Source: Sphingobium vermicomposti
GTDB taxonomy: Bacteria; Pseudomonadota; Alphaproteobacteria; Sphingomonadales; Sphingomonadaceae
Length of the DNA stretch: 64,000 nucleotides
Assembly: GCF_011762025.1 (NCBI RefSeq)
Contig: NZ_JAASQR010000001.1
Coordinates: 62,001 to 126,000, forward strand
Reading direction: 5' to 3'
Part shown: positions 46,352 to 55,366 of the stretch, one piece after another
Numbering within the stretch: the stretch's first letter is position 1
Layout of the letters: every line of letters begins with the position of its first letter
The notes under the pieces: generated by a model
The model's input: the letters and a program-made list of their open reading frames with translations, nothing else
Databases searched by the model: none
What the model was told of the DNA's origin: nothing
Made by a program: the position numbers and the translations under genes

Positions 46352-47266
46352 ATGGATCTTTACCTGCCTGTCGCCAACTTGTCGGTCAATGCGCTGGTGA
46401 TCATCGCCCTGGGCGGCGTGGTCGGCCTTTTGTCGGGCATGTTCGGCGTGGGCGGCGGCTTTTTGACGACGCCGCTGCTCATCTTCTACGGCATCCCACC
46501 GACGGTAGCCGCGGCTTCCGCAGCGAGTCAGGTGACCGGCGCAAGCGTCTCCGGCGTCTTTACCCACATGGCGCGCGGTACGGTGGACGTCCGCATGGGC
46601 GCGGTCCTGACCGCGGGCGGCGTTGTCGGAGCGGTCATCGGCGTTTTCCTGTTCCGCCTGTTTCAGGCGCTGGGCCAGATCGACACCATGATCGGCATCC
46701 TATACGTGCTGATGCTGGGCGGCATCGGCATGCTGATGGCGAAGGAATCCATTCAGGCGCTGGTCGCGCTCAAGACGGGAAAGCGCCTCGCAGCGCGCAA
46801 GCGGCGTCATCATCCACTCGTCGCAGCTCTACCGATGCGTTGGCGTTTCTACCGTTCAGGCCTTTATATTTCTCCCTTGGCGCCGCTGCTGCTCGGCATG
46901 GCAACTGGCATCCTCACCATGTTGCTGGGCGTCGGCGGCGGCTTCATTCTGGTTCCCGCCATGCTTTACCTTCTGGGGATGACGACCCAATCGGTGGTGG
47001 GCACATCGCTGTTCCAGATCCTGTTCGTTACGATGGCGACGACCATGATGCACGCCCTGACGACAAAGGCGGTCGACCTGGTGCTCGCCATGCTATTGCT
47101 GATCGGCAGCGTCACGGGCGCGCAGATCGGCACGCGCATTTCCATGACGGTGCGGCCCGAATATCTGCGGATTCTTTTGGCCGCTATCGTCCTTCTGGTG
47201 GCCGCCCGCATGGCGTTGGGCCTGGGGTTCCGGCCGGACGAAATCTACACGGTTGAAGTCCGTTGA
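46352..47266 (+). CDS. TSUP-family (TauE/SafE) exporter
   Basis: Inner-membrane protein of 304 residues with eight or more hydrophobic segments in two repeats. The family signature GLLSGMFGVGGGFLTTPLLI occurs near residue 25 and its repeat MLLGVGGGFILVPAMLYLLG near residue 195. TSUP proteins export sulfite, sulfoacetate or related organosulfur anions. It overlaps the next gene by four bases (TTGA), and that partner gene, TIGR02186, often accompanies TSUP in alphaproteobacteria. Confidence 0.9.
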   Translation: MDLYLPVANLSVNALVIIALGGVVGLLSGMFGVGGGFLTTPLLIFYGIPPTVAAASAASQVTGASVSGVFTHMARGTVDVRMGAVLTAGGVVGAVIGVFLFRLFQALGQIDTMIGILYVLMLGGIGMLMAKESIQALVALKTGKRLAARKRRHHPLVAALPMRWRFYRSGLYISPLAPLLLGMATGILTMLLGVGGGFILVPAMLYLLGMTTQSVVGTSLFQILFVTMATTMMHALTTKAVDLVLAMLLLIGSVTGAQIGTRISMTVRPEYLRILLAAIVLLVAARMALGLGFRPDEIYTVEVR

Positions 47267-48027
47267 ACCGCCGCGCGCGTCGGCTGCTGCTCGCGCCTGC
47301 CCTGCTGCTTTTGAGCGCCGCGGACCAGCCCATATTGGTCCCCGACGTATCCCAGCGCGAGGTGGAAATTCAGTACAGCTTCACCGGCGCGGACCTGCTG
47401 CTGTTTGGAGCCATCGTCTATCCTGACGGGCGGCAACCCAAAAAGCCCGCCGATATTCTGGTTGTCCTGAAAGGTCCCGACCAGTCGATCACCATGCGTG
47501 AAAAGCAGAAGGTGGCGGGCATCTGGATCAATGCCGACACGGCCCGCTTCCGCTCCGCCCCCAGTTTCTACGCGATGGCTTCTTCCCGGCCAATCGAACA
47601 GGTCGTGGACCAGCGCACCGCCGCTATCTACGAAATGGGCGTGGAAAAGCTCCAGCTTTCCCCCTCCTCCCTCAATGAAAGCGCGGAGCTCGACCGGTTC
47701 CAGGCGGGGCTGATCGACCTTCGCGAACGCGCTGGGCTGTATGTCGAGCGCGCAGGCACGGTGGAAATCACAGAAGGCGTTCTGTATCGCGCCCGCCTGC
47801 CATTATCGGCGCGGGTCATCGTGGGCGACTATACCGCAGAAACCTTCCTGGTGCAGGATGGCCGCGTAGTGGCCGCTGCTGTCCGGGACATCACCATCCG
47901 CAAATCCGGCTTTGAACAGTTCATGGCGGTAGCGGCGGAGGAATGGCCCTTCCTCTATGGTCTGGCCGCCATAGCGCTGGCGGTTGGCATGGGCTGGGCC
48001 GCCGGAGCGATTGCGCGCCGGTTCTGA
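47263..48027 (+). CDS. TIGR02186-family membrane protein
   Basis: Protein of 254 residues; TTG start overlapping the TSUP stop. Signal peptide at residues 1-20, a periplasmic domain ([20 protein letters not shown] and [20 protein letters not shown]) and a C-terminal transmembrane helix ([20 protein letters not shown]). This is the 'Alph_Pro_TM' family, conserved in alphaproteobacteria and nearly always next to a TSUP exporter. Function unknown; the genes are presumably coexpressed. Confidence 0.87.
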   Translation: MNRRARRLLLAPALLLLSAADQPILVPDVSQREVEIQYSFTGADLLLFGAIVYPDGRQPKKPADILVVLKGPDQSITMREKQKVAGIWINADTARFRSAPSFYAMASSRPIEQVVDQRTAAIYEMGVEKLQLSPSSLNESAELDRFQAGLIDLRERAGLYVERAGTVEITEGVLYRARLPLSARVIVGDYTAETFLVQDGRVVAAAVRDITIRKSGFEQFMAVAAEEWPFLYGLAAIALAVGMGWAAGAIARRF

Positions 48028-48049
48028 GCGTCAGGCCGCTGCACAATCC

Positions 48050-48481
48050 TCAGGGGTTGAGGTCGACACGCTCATCCGTCGCAAAGAGCATTTCCAGCAA
48101 AAGCGACCGATGGCAGGCGCTTGCCTCCCGCTCAAAGCACAGGAGGGCCGTCGGCCGCTCAGCCGCCATCTCGCGAAGCTGCTCCGACTGGACCAGCGCC
48201 TCAGGCAGATCGAGCTGCGCCGCATAAATCTCCCGCAGCTTCGCATGGTCGCCCTTGCGCGCAGCCTCCCGGCCCGCAGGCGGCGTTCCCAGCGCTTTCA
48301 AACCCACATAGTCTATCCCCGCCTCCCGAAGCCCGGCTGCCAATATATTCTTCGAAAAGCCGGGTCGCCGGGACAATGGCACCGCCCTGACATCGGCCAA
48401 CAGCGTCACGCCCGCCTGCTGGAGCGCGGCGATGACGTCCGCCTGCGTGGCCCCTTCATATCCGATCGTGAAAATGCGCAT
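48050..48481 (-). CDS. DUF488 family protein
   Basis: Protein of 143 residues from ATG at 48481. Family signature [20 protein letters not shown], then [19 protein letters not shown], and a Cys-containing segment [18 protein letters not shown] where the second Cys followed by HR is conserved. DUF488 proteins are small and uncharacterised. It is convergent with the TIGR02186 gene, 22 bases away. Confidence 0.88.
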   Translation of the reverse strand: MRIFTIGYEGATQADVIAALQQAGVTLLADVRAVPLSRRPGFSKNILAAGLREAGIDYVGLKALGTPPAGREAARKGDHAKLREIYAAQLDLPEALVQSEQLREMAAERPTALLCFEREASACHRSLLLEMLFATDERVDLNP

Positions 48482-48586
48482 GCAGGCAAGATAGGGAGGA
48501 AGGACGACTTTCCAACAGGGCGCCTGCCACAAGGCTTTGCCCGTCCATCTTGCCCTCTTTCCCAGCCTCGCTTAAAGGGTCCGTTC

Positions 48587-49582
48587 ATGCCCGACATCAC
48601 CGTTCCATCCGCCTCGCCTGACCTGACTGGTCGGGCGCTGTTTCCGCATCGGCATCTGCTGTCCATCGCGGACCTGAAGCCTTGGGAAATCCGCTTCCTG
48701 CTTGATGAGGCGGAACATTGGGCGAAGACCAATCGCGACAATGCGCGCAAGCATGATGACCGACTGGCGGGAATGACGCAGATCAACGCCTTTTTCGAAA
48801 ACAGCACGCGGACGCTGCTGTCTTTCGAGATCGCGGGCAAGCGGTTGGGCGCGGATGTCGTGAACATGCATGCGGGCCAGTCGAGCGTGAAGAAGGGCGA
48901 GACCCTGATCGATACCGCGATGACGCTGAACGCCATGGCTGCTGACGTCATCGTCATCCGCCATGCCAGTTCCGGGGCGGTGGCGCTCATCGCGGACAAG
49001 GTGGACTGCCCGGTGCTGAATGCAGGCGATGGCTGGCACCAGCACCCGACCCAGGCCTTGCTCGACGCGCTGACCATTCGTCGGCGTAAAGGTGGATTTG
49101 AAGGGTTGATCGTCGCGATCTGTGGCGACGTGCTGCACAGCCGGGTCGCCCGGTCCAACATGCTTTGCCTTGCCGCACTCGGCGCTCAGGTTCGGGCGGT
49201 AGCCCCACCGACACTAATGCCGCCAGAGGTGGAGATGCTGGGCGCTACACCATTCTACCGCATGGATGATGGACTCGACGGTGCCGATGTGGTGATGATG
49301 CTGCGGCTTCAGAATGAGCGCATGGACGGAGCTTTCATCCCCTCGCCACGCGAATATCATATGCTCTACGGCCTGACGCCTGAACGGCTTGCCATTGCCA
49401 AGCCGGACGCTCTGGTGATGCACCCCGGGCCGATGAACCGCGGGGTCGAAATCTCCAGCGTCGTCGCGGATCATCCTGAACGGTCGGCCATTACCGAACA
49501 GGTGGAAATGGGGGTCGCCATCCGCATGGCATGCCTGGATGTGCTGACCCGCGGCGCGCGCGGCGTGGAGGGATGGTCTTGA
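48587..49582 (+). CDS. pyrB: Aspartate carbamoyltransferase catalytic subunit
   Basis: First step of pyrimidine synthesis from carbamoyl phosphate and aspartate. 331 residues from the ATG at 48587 ([15 protein letters not shown]); a longer in-frame extension overlaps the DUF488 gene and is rejected. The carbamoyl phosphate site is [20 protein letters not shown], and the aspartate site is near [33 protein letters not shown] is also conserved. It overlaps or nearly abuts the next gene, as in the class of ATCase that assembles with dihydroorotase-like subunits. Confidence 0.97.
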   Translation: MPDITVPSASPDLTGRALFPHRHLLSIADLKPWEIRFLLDEAEHWAKTNRDNARKHDDRLAGMTQINAFFENSTRTLLSFEIAGKRLGADVVNMHAGQSSVKKGETLIDTAMTLNAMAADVIVIRHASSGAVALIADKVDCPVLNAGDGWHQHPTQALLDALTIRRRKGGFEGLIVAICGDVLHSRVARSNMLCLAALGAQVRAVAPPTLMPPEVEMLGATPFYRMDDGLDGADVVMMLRLQNERMDGAFIPSPREYHMLYGLTPERLAIAKPDALVMHPGPMNRGVEISSVVADHPERSAITEQVEMGVAIRMACLDVLTRGARGVEGWS

Positions 49583-49614
49583 ACATTCCAGCCAATAACA
49601 AGGGGTCCCTGGGC

Positions 49615-50838
49615 ATGAGCAAGCTCGCCATCGTCAACGGAAAGCTGGCAGACCCGGCTGGTCAGGCGCTCGGCAGCGGCGTCATCCTGATTGAAGGCGA
49701 CCATATCGTCGCTGTAGGCGATGTCCCCGTGCCCGACGGCGCGGAGCGGATCGACGCAGCAGGCCTCGTGGTGGCTCCGGGCCTCGTCGACCTGGGCGTC
49801 TTTGCGACGGACAAGCCAGCCTTCCACTTCGGCGGGATAACCCGAGCGGCCCTGATGCCCGACCAATCGTCCCCGCTGGATGAATCGGGTCTGATCCGGC
49901 AAGCGACCCGGACGGGCAAACCTGATTTCTGGGTTCACCCGATTGCAGCTGCAACCCGTGCGCTGAAAGGGACCGAACTCGCCGAAATTGGCATGATGCA
50001 GGCGGCGGGAGCCAAGGCGGTCGGCACGGGACGGCAGTGGATCGCAGATTCCGGCGTGATGATGCGCGTGCTTGCTTATGCGTCGGGCCTGGGACTGACG
50101 GTCATCACTCATGCGGAAGATGGCGGGCTCGCCGGGAAAGCCGTTGCAACCAGCGGCGAAACAGCCACCCGCCTCGGCCTGCCGCATGCCCCCGCCTGCG
50201 CGGAAGCCATGGCGATTGCGCGCGATATCATGCTGGCGCGCGTGACCGGAGCAGCCATCCACTTCCGGCTCGTCACGACGAAGGCAGGCTTCGACCTGGT
50301 GCGCGCCGCCAAAGCGGAGGGGCTGAAGGTCACTTGCGGCATCAGTCCTGCCTATCTTTTCCTGGCCGATAATGCGGTCACGGATTTTCGCACCTTTGCG
50401 CTGATGTCGCCACCCCTGCGGTCGGAGGATGATCGAAAGGCCTCTATCGCGGCGGTGGCCGACGGGACGGTCGACGTGATCACCTCCAGCCATGACCCCA
50501 GGGGGCCGGAAGACAAGCGGCTGCCCTTTGCGGACGCCGCCCCCGGCATGGCGGGGGCAGAAACGCTGCTTGCCCTGTCGCTCAACCTGGTCCGCGACGG
50601 GCATGTGTCGCTGAACCGGCTCATGGCCCTGCTGAGTGCCAATCCCGCACGGATATTGGGCGTCGACGCAGGCAGCTTTGCGCGGGGCAGCGCGGCGGAT
50701 CTCATCTTCATCGACCCCGATGCACCCTGGATCGTGGACTCGGAACGAATGGCGGCTCAGGCAGGAAACACACCCTTCGACCGGATGCCGGTGCAAGGCC
50801 GTGCGCGCCGCATCATGAAAGGCGGCGTTTTCCTTTGA
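49615..50838 (+). CDS. Dihydroorotase-like protein, probably inactive
   Basis: Amidohydrolase-fold protein of 407 residues from ATG at 49615 (AAGGGG nine bases upstream); an ATG at 49573 overlaps pyrB and is an alternative. The sequence follows type I dihydroorotases (SGVILIEGDHIVAVGDVPVP, TVITHAEDGGLAGKAVATSG, LMALLSANPARILG). The metal-binding HxH after 'PGLVD' is missing: it reads PGLVDLGVFATDKPAFH. The usual catalytic Asp in the DH(A/S)P motif is replaced (SSHDPRGPEDK). This is the pattern of the non-catalytic PyrC' that supports ATCase assembly in Pseudomonas. A real pyrC should then lie elsewhere. Confidence 0.88.
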   Translation: MSKLAIVNGKLADPAGQALGSGVILIEGDHIVAVGDVPVPDGAERIDAAGLVVAPGLVDLGVFATDKPAFHFGGITRAALMPDQSSPLDESGLIRQATRTGKPDFWVHPIAAATRALKGTELAEIGMMQAAGAKAVGTGRQWIADSGVMMRVLAYASGLGLTVITHAEDGGLAGKAVATSGETATRLGLPHAPACAEAMAIARDIMLARVTGAAIHFRLVTTKAGFDLVRAAKAEGLKVTCGISPAYLFLADNAVTDFRTFALMSPPLRSEDDRKASIAAVADGTVDVITSSHDPRGPEDKRLPFADAAPGMAGAETLLALSLNLVRDGHVSLNRLMALLSANPARILGVDAGSFARGSAADLIFIDPDAPWIVDSERMAAQAGNTPFDRMPVQGRARRIMKGGVFL

Positions 50839-50859
50839 GAGGAGGCGTGATTATCTCCC

Positions 50860-50888
50860 TTGCCCTCCCCGACAGGCCACGCTAAAGC
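50860..50888 (+). promoter_or_regulatory. Possible promoter of tRNA-Trp
   Basis: TTGCCC at 50860-50865 and TAAAGC at 50883-50888 with a 17-base spacer, 18 bases before the tRNA. Confidence 0.4.
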
Positions 50889-50906
50889 GCCGTCCTTCGC
50901 CGGCAC

Positions 50907-50982
50907 AGGAGTGTAGCTCAGCTGGTAGAGCGTCGGTCTCCAAAACCGAATGCCGGGGGTTCGAGTCCCTCCACTCCTGCCA
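50907..50982 (+). tRNA. tRNA-Trp (CCA)
   Basis: 76 bases with an encoded CCA tail. Acceptor stem AGGAGTG pairs with CACTCCT, G discriminator; anticodon loop CTCCAAA holds CCA; T arm GGGGGTTCGAGTCCCTC. It stands ahead of secE-nusG, the order found in many proteobacteria. Confidence 0.97.
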
Positions 50983-51149
50983 CGTCGCGTCTGCTTATCC
51001 TTGATTTCTCAGGGGTTCGGGGCTAGGCGGCCAAGCGAAGATGGGTCGCGAAGCGAGCGGCCGCACCCCGGGACGCCAACATGGCGGGGTCCGGAGGGCG
51101 GACTGTTGCTTCGCGCTTTGGTGTTTGGTTCGAAGGTTTAGAGGCATTG

Positions 51150-51356
51150 ATGGCGAAGGTTTCTCCGGGCGAATTCGTCAATCAGGTGAAGACCGAAGCG
51201 TCGAAGATCGTATGGCCAACCGGCCGCGAAACGGTGATGACCGCAATAATGGTCGCCATCATGACGACGATCCTCGGCCTCTTCTTCTTTGGCATCGACA
51301 CCTTCTTCGGCGCGATCGTTCAGTGGCTGCTGGCGTTCGCCGCCGATCAGGCCTGA
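51150..51356 (+). CDS. secE: Preprotein translocase subunit SecE
   Basis: Small essential part of SecYEG. 68 residues from the ATG at 51150. Amphipathic cytoplasmic helix with the conserved EASKIVWPTGRETVMTAIMV block, then one transmembrane helix (TTILGLFFFGIDTFFGAIVQ). Short form as in most alphaproteobacteria. It precedes nusG by 81 bases. Confidence 0.96.
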   Translation: MAKVSPGEFVNQVKTEASKIVWPTGRETVMTAIMVAIMTTILGLFFFGIDTFFGAIVQWLLAFAADQA

Positions 51357-51437
51357 GGAATTATTTGTGGCGCGATTTCCGATCCAGCCGGTCCGACCGG
51401 CTTCGAAATCGCTCTGACGGGAGTTTGAGACGGTAAC

Positions 51438-51974
51438 ATGGCGCGCTGGTACATCATCCACGCCTATTCGGGCTTCGAAAACAAGGTCAAGGAATCGATC
51501 CTGTCCGAAGCCGAGCGCATGGGCCTCTCCCAACTGGTCGAGCAGGTGGAAGTCCCCACCGAGACCGTGACCGAAGTAAAGCGCGGCAAAAAGGTGCAGG
51601 TCGAACGCAAGTTCATGCCCGGCTATGTCCTCGCCAAGCTGGCCTTGAACGACGACATCTACCATCTCGTCAAGAACACGCCGAAGGTGACGGGCTTTCT
51701 GGGGTCCTCCGGCAAGCCGCAGGCGATCAGCGAGACCGAGGCTGCCCGCTATTTCGGTGCCCGCAAGGAAGCCGAAGCAGCGCCCAAGCACAAGGTCAGC
51801 GTCGATTACGAAATCGGCGACAGCGTCAAGGTGCTGGACGGTCCCTTCGCCAGCTTCAACGGCACGGTCGAGGAACTGGATTTCGAAAAGAACCGCGTCA
51901 AGGTGTCCGTGTCGATCTTCGGCCGCGCCACGCCGGTCGAACTGGACTTCGAACAGGTCGAACTGTCGAAGTAA
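51438..51974 (+). CDS. nusG: Transcription antitermination factor NusG
   Basis: Binds RNA polymerase, reduces pausing and couples transcription to translation or Rho. 178 residues. NGN domain [20 protein letters not shown] and [23 protein letters not shown] domain [20 protein letters not shown]. The start follows GGAGTTTGAGACGGTAAC. Same operon as secE. Confidence 0.97.
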   Translation: MARWYIIHAYSGFENKVKESILSEAERMGLSQLVEQVEVPTETVTEVKRGKKVQVERKFMPGYVLAKLALNDDIYHLVKNTPKVTGFLGSSGKPQAISETEAARYFGARKEAEAAPKHKVSVDYEIGDSVKVLDGPFASFNGTVEELDFEKNRVKVSVSIFGRATPVELDFEQVELSK

Positions 51975-51977
51975 ATA

Positions 51978-52145
51978 TCTCCCTCTTCCGCAAGCGGGAG
52001 AGGGCAGCGAGACTTACCGAGCCGCAAGGCGAGGTTAGTCGCAGCGGGAGAGGGCTAACCCCCTCTCCAAATCGGTCTAAGCGGCGAGCCGCTAAGACTT
52101 CCTATCCTCTCCCCTGAAGGGGCGAGGTTAGCATGTGCGGGAGGT
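51978..52145. repeat. Repeat region between nusG and rplK
   Basis: About 170 bases with several CTCTCCC/GGGAGAGG hairpins: CTCCCTCTTCCGCAAGCGGG near 51980, AGCGGGAGAGGGCTAACCCC near 52040, and CTCTCCCCTGAAGGGGCGAG near 52110. It resembles the palindromic family in uvrA and atpD/atpC but is looser and longer. It contains no T-tract and sits inside a ribosomal operon, so it may adjust expression between nusG and rplK. Confidence 0.6.
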
Positions 52146-52189
52146 TCCTTCGGGAGCTGCTTGACCGCTTAACTTGAAAGAGAGTGAAA

Positions 52190-52621
52190 ATGGCCAAGAA
52201 GATTACGGGCTATATCAAGCTCCAGGTGCCCGCTGGAGCCGCCAACCCCTCGCCGCCGATCGGTCCGGCGCTGGGTCAGCGCGGTGTGAACATCATGGAA
52301 TTCTGCAAGGCGTTCAACGCCTCGACGGAAAAGATGGACAAGGGCACGCCGCTGCCGACCATCATCACCGTCTATGCGGACCGTTCGTTCAGCTTCGTCA
52401 CGAAGCAGCCGCCCGCCACCTACCTGATCAAGAAGGCCGTCAACCTGAAGTCGGGTTCCAAGGAACCTGGCAAGGTTACTGCCGGAAAGATCACGCGCGC
52501 CCAGCTCGCTGAAATCGCCCAGGCCAAGATGGTTGACCTGAACGCGAACGACATCGACGCAGCGACGAAGATCATCGAAGGCTCCGCTCGCGCGATGGGC
52601 CTCGAAGTGGTGGAGGGCTAA
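52190..52621 (+). CDS. rplK: Ribosomal protein uL11
   Basis: Part of the GTPase-associated centre of the 50S subunit. 143 residues from the ATG at 52190 with AAAGAGAG upstream. N-terminal domain [20 protein letters not shown] and C-terminal 23S RNA binding domain ([20 protein letters not shown]) are complete. Four bases before rplA. Confidence 0.98.
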   Translation: MAKKITGYIKLQVPAGAANPSPPIGPALGQRGVNIMEFCKAFNASTEKMDKGTPLPTIITVYADRSFSFVTKQPPATYLIKKAVNLKSGSKEPGKVTAGKITRAQLAEIAQAKMVDLNANDIDAATKIIEGSARAMGLEVVEG

Positions 52622-52624
52622 GAC

Positions 52625-53323
52625 ATGGCAAAGCTGACGAAGAAGGCGAAGGCTCTCGCCACTGCGGTTGACCGCGAAAAGCTGCACGGCGTTGACGAAG
52701 CGCTGGGCCTGATCAAGACCCATGCGACCGCCAAGTTCGACGAAAGCGTCGAAATCGCGATCAACCTGGGCGTCGATCCGCGTCACGCCGACCAGATGGT
52801 CCGTGGCGTTGTCACTCTGCCCGCTGGCACCGGCAAGACCGTTCGCGTCGCCGTGTTCGCCCGTGGCGACAAGGCTGAAGCGGCAACCGCCGCTGGCGCT
52901 GATGTTGTCGGTGCGGAAGACCTGCTGGAATCGATCCAGGCTGGCAACATCGATTTCCAGCGCGTGATCGCGACCCCCGACATGATGGGCCTGGTCGGCC
53001 GTCTAGGTAAGGTTCTGGGTCCCAAGGGCCTGATGCCGAACCCGAAGCTGGGCACCGTGACGCCGAACGTCGCCGAAGCGGTCAAGGCTGCCAAGGGCGG
53101 TCAGATCGAGTTCCGCGTTGAAAAGGCCGGTATCATCCATGCCGGCCTTGGCAAGGCCAGCTTCACTCAGGACGACCTGCGCAAGAATTTCGACGCTTTC
53201 GTCGACGCGATCGTCAAGGCGAAGCCGTCGGGTTCGAAGGGCAAATATGTCCGCAAGATCGCCCTGTCGTCGTCGATGGGCCCGGGCGTGAAGGTCGATG
53301 TGGCGGAAGTCGCTTCGGCCTGA
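52625..53323 (+). CDS. rplA: Ribosomal protein uL1
   Basis: Forms the L1 stalk of the 50S subunit; may also repress the rplK-rplA mRNA. 232 residues. Signature [20 protein letters not shown] and [20 protein letters not shown]. Followed by a terminator 24 bases after the stop. Confidence 0.98.
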   Translation: MAKLTKKAKALATAVDREKLHGVDEALGLIKTHATAKFDESVEIAINLGVDPRHADQMVRGVVTLPAGTGKTVRVAVFARGDKAEAATAAGADVVGAEDLLESIQAGNIDFQRVIATPDMMGLVGRLGKVLGPKGLMPNPKLGTVTPNVAEAVKAAKGGQIEFRVEKAGIIHAGLGKASFTQDDLRKNFDAFVDAIVKAKPSGSKGKYVRKIALSSSMGPGVKVDVAEVASA

Positions 53324-53347
53324 TCCCTCGCGGATAATCAATAAAGG

Positions 53348-53390
53348 GGCCGCCTTCCCTCTTTGCGGGGGGAAGGCGGCCTTGTTATTT
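53348..53390 (+). terminator. Terminator of the rplK-rplA operon
   Basis: 12-base perfect stem GGCCGCCTTCCC/GGGAAGGCGGCC (53348-53359 and 53370-53381) with a 10-base loop, followed by TTGTTATTTT. Next gene (helicase) starts 174 bases later. Confidence 0.9.
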
Positions 53391-53554
53391 TGGTGCTTCT
53401 CCGCACCATGGCTGCCTTGGGCAGAAGTCCCTCAGGGACGGTGTGAACTTCGGGGTGCGTGACCTTGCACCCTGGGCTCCGGCAACAGCCGGAGTATGTC
53501 AGGTCATCCATGTATCCGTCGGGAATGGCGGGTCGCTTACCGACGGAAAATATA

Positions 53555-55303
53555 ATGTCTTTTGAACATCTCCCCGCCCTCCTTTCCGACGCATTGACGC
53601 GAAAAGGATATGAAAAACTTACCCCGGTGCAAGCCGAAGTCACGCAACCCGAAGCGCAAGGTCGCGACCTGATCGTCTCGGCCCAGACCGGGTCCGGCAA
53701 GACGGTTGCGTTCGGCCTGACAATGGCTGGCGAACTACTGGGCGAACAGAACCGCCTTCCCGTCGCGGGCAAGCCGCTGGCGCTTGCCATTGCGCCGACC
53801 CGCGAATTGGCGCTCCAGGTCAGCCGCGAGCTGGAATGGCTCTACGGCGAAGCCCGCGCCCGCATCGCAACCTGCGTCGGCGGCATGGACGCTTCCAAAG
53901 AACGCCGAGCATTGAGCCATGGCGCGCATATCGTCGTCGGCACACCAGGCCGTCTGCGCGATCATCTGGAACGCGGCGCTCTGGACCTGTCCGGCCTGAA
54001 GACCGTGGTGCTCGATGAAGCAGACGAAATGCTCGACATGGGCTTTCGCGAGGATCTGGAAGAGATTCTGGATGGCGCTCCCGACGATCGCCGCACCCTG
54101 CTGTTCTCCGCCACCATGCCCAAGCCGATCGTCGCGCTCGCCAAACGCTACCAAAAGGACGCGCTGCGCATTTCCACCGTCAGCGATGAGCGTGGCCATG
54201 GCGACATCAGCTACCAGGCGGTGACCGTCGCCCCCGCTGACATTGAAAACGCCGTCGTCAACCTGCTGCGATATCATGAGGCGGAAACGGCCATCCTGTT
54301 CTGCGCCACCCGCGACAATGTGCGTCACCTCCACGCCAGCCTCACCGAGCGTGGATTCGCGGCAGTGGCCCTGTCGGGCGAGCACAGCCAGAATGAACGC
54401 AATCACGCCCTCCAGGCGCTGCGCGACCGCCGCGCCCGCGTCTGCGTCGCGACCGACGTTGCCGCGCGCGGCATCGACCTCCCGAACCTGAGCCTGGTCG
54501 TCCATGTCGAAATTCCACGCGACGCCGAAACGATGCAGCATCGTTCCGGCCGTACCGGGCGTGCGGGCAAGAAGGGGACTGCGGTGCTCGTCGTCCCCTA
54601 CCCGCGCCGTCGCCGTGTCGAATCCATGCTGCGTGGAGCGAAGATTCCCGTCGAATGGGGTACTCCGCCGAGCAAGGAGGCCATTCAGGAGCAGGACAAC
54701 GTCCGCCTCCGCGCGACCCTGATGGAACGTACCGACCTGGATGAGCAGGATTGGGCATTGGGCGCGGAACTGTTGGCGGAAAAGAGCGCCAAGGAAATCG
54801 CGGCGATGCTGGTGAAGAGCGCACGTGCCGCGCTTCCCGCCCCCGAGGAACTGCTGGACGCCAGCGAAGCCCCTGCCCGCCGGGAAGGGCCTCGTCCTGG
54901 CTTTGAAGACACGGTCTGGTTCCGCATGGATATCGGGCGGCGGCAAAATGCCGATCCCCGTTGGATTTTGCCGCTGATCTGCCGTCGCGGACATGTGTCG
55001 CGGCAGGATATCGGCGCGATCAGGATCGCGGCGAACGAAACCATGTTCGAAATCCCGTCCGCCTTTGCCGAACGGTTTATGAGCGCGGTAAAGCGGACCG
55101 GCCAGGCCAGCGATGAAGGGGCAGAGGTGGCCATTGAACGGATCGAGGGCGCGCCACGGGATGTCGCTCGGGAACACCGACGTGAAGGCGCTTCGGGGAA
55201 AGGCCGTCCCAACAGCGATCGAGGACCGCGGCCGCCAGCCCACAGCCCCCGGCCATTCAAGGGCGGCGCCCGGCACGGAGGCCCCCGCAAACCTCGCGGG
55301 TAA
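53555..55303 (+). CDS. DEAD-box RNA helicase with DbpA-type domain
   Basis: ATP-dependent RNA helicase of 582 residues from the ATG at 53555. Motifs: Q motif LTPVQAEV, Walker A AQTGSGKT, PTRELA, DEAD (LDEADEMLDM), SAT and the motif VI HRSGRTGRAGKKG. The C-terminus includes a DbpA-like RNA-binding domain (WFRMDIGRRQNADPRWILPL then IAANETMFEIP), which in DbpA recognises 23S rRNA hairpin 92, followed by a basic low-complexity tail. It may help ribosome assembly or mRNA decay; the family is DbpA/DeaD-like, but the exact orthologue is unclear. Confidence 0.92.
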   Translation: MSFEHLPALLSDALTRKGYEKLTPVQAEVTQPEAQGRDLIVSAQTGSGKTVAFGLTMAGELLGEQNRLPVAGKPLALAIAPTRELALQVSRELEWLYGEARARIATCVGGMDASKERRALSHGAHIVVGTPGRLRDHLERGALDLSGLKTVVLDEADEMLDMGFREDLEEILDGAPDDRRTLLFSATMPKPIVALAKRYQKDALRISTVSDERGHGDISYQAVTVAPADIENAVVNLLRYHEAETAILFCATRDNVRHLHASLTERGFAAVALSGEHSQNERNHALQALRDRRARVCVATDVAARGIDLPNLSLVVHVEIPRDAETMQHRSGRTGRAGKKGTAVLVVPYPRRRRVESMLRGAKIPVEWGTPPSKEAIQEQDNVRLRATLMERTDLDEQDWALGAELLAEKSAKEIAAMLVKSARAALPAPEELLDASEAPARREGPRPGFEDTVWFRMDIGRRQNADPRWILPLICRRGHVSRQDIGAIRIAANETMFEIPSAFAERFMSAVKRTGQASDEGAEVAIERIEGAPRDVAREHRREGASGKGRPNSDRGPRPPAHSPRPFKGGARHGGPRKPRG

Positions 55304-55309
55304 ATTTCA

Positions 55310-55337
55310 CAGGGCCGCCTTCGATGAGGCGGCCCTG
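55310..55337. terminator. Terminator-like hairpin between convergent genes
   Basis: Perfect 11-base stem CAGGGCCGCCT/AGGCGGCCCTG (55310-55320 and 55327-55337) around TCGATG, seven bases after the helicase stop and 30 bases before the stop of the convergent exchanger gene. No T-tract. Confidence 0.6.
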
Positions 55338-55366
55338 CGCATCACTTCATCGGGAAGGCTAGCAAC

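Noticed and set aside
47984..48586. N-terminal extension of pyrB by about 200 codons
   Set aside because: It overlaps the DUF488 gene on the other strand, and PyrB proteins begin at the 48587 start.
51978..52145. Possible CRISPR-like array from repeated CTCTCCC/GGGAGAGG blocks
   Set aside because: Spacing is irregular, units are not identical and no cas gene is in the window; it fits a palindromic repeat cluster.
53735..55276. 513-codon minus-strand frame opposite the DEAD-box helicase
   Set aside because: Antisense shadow; no domain recognised.
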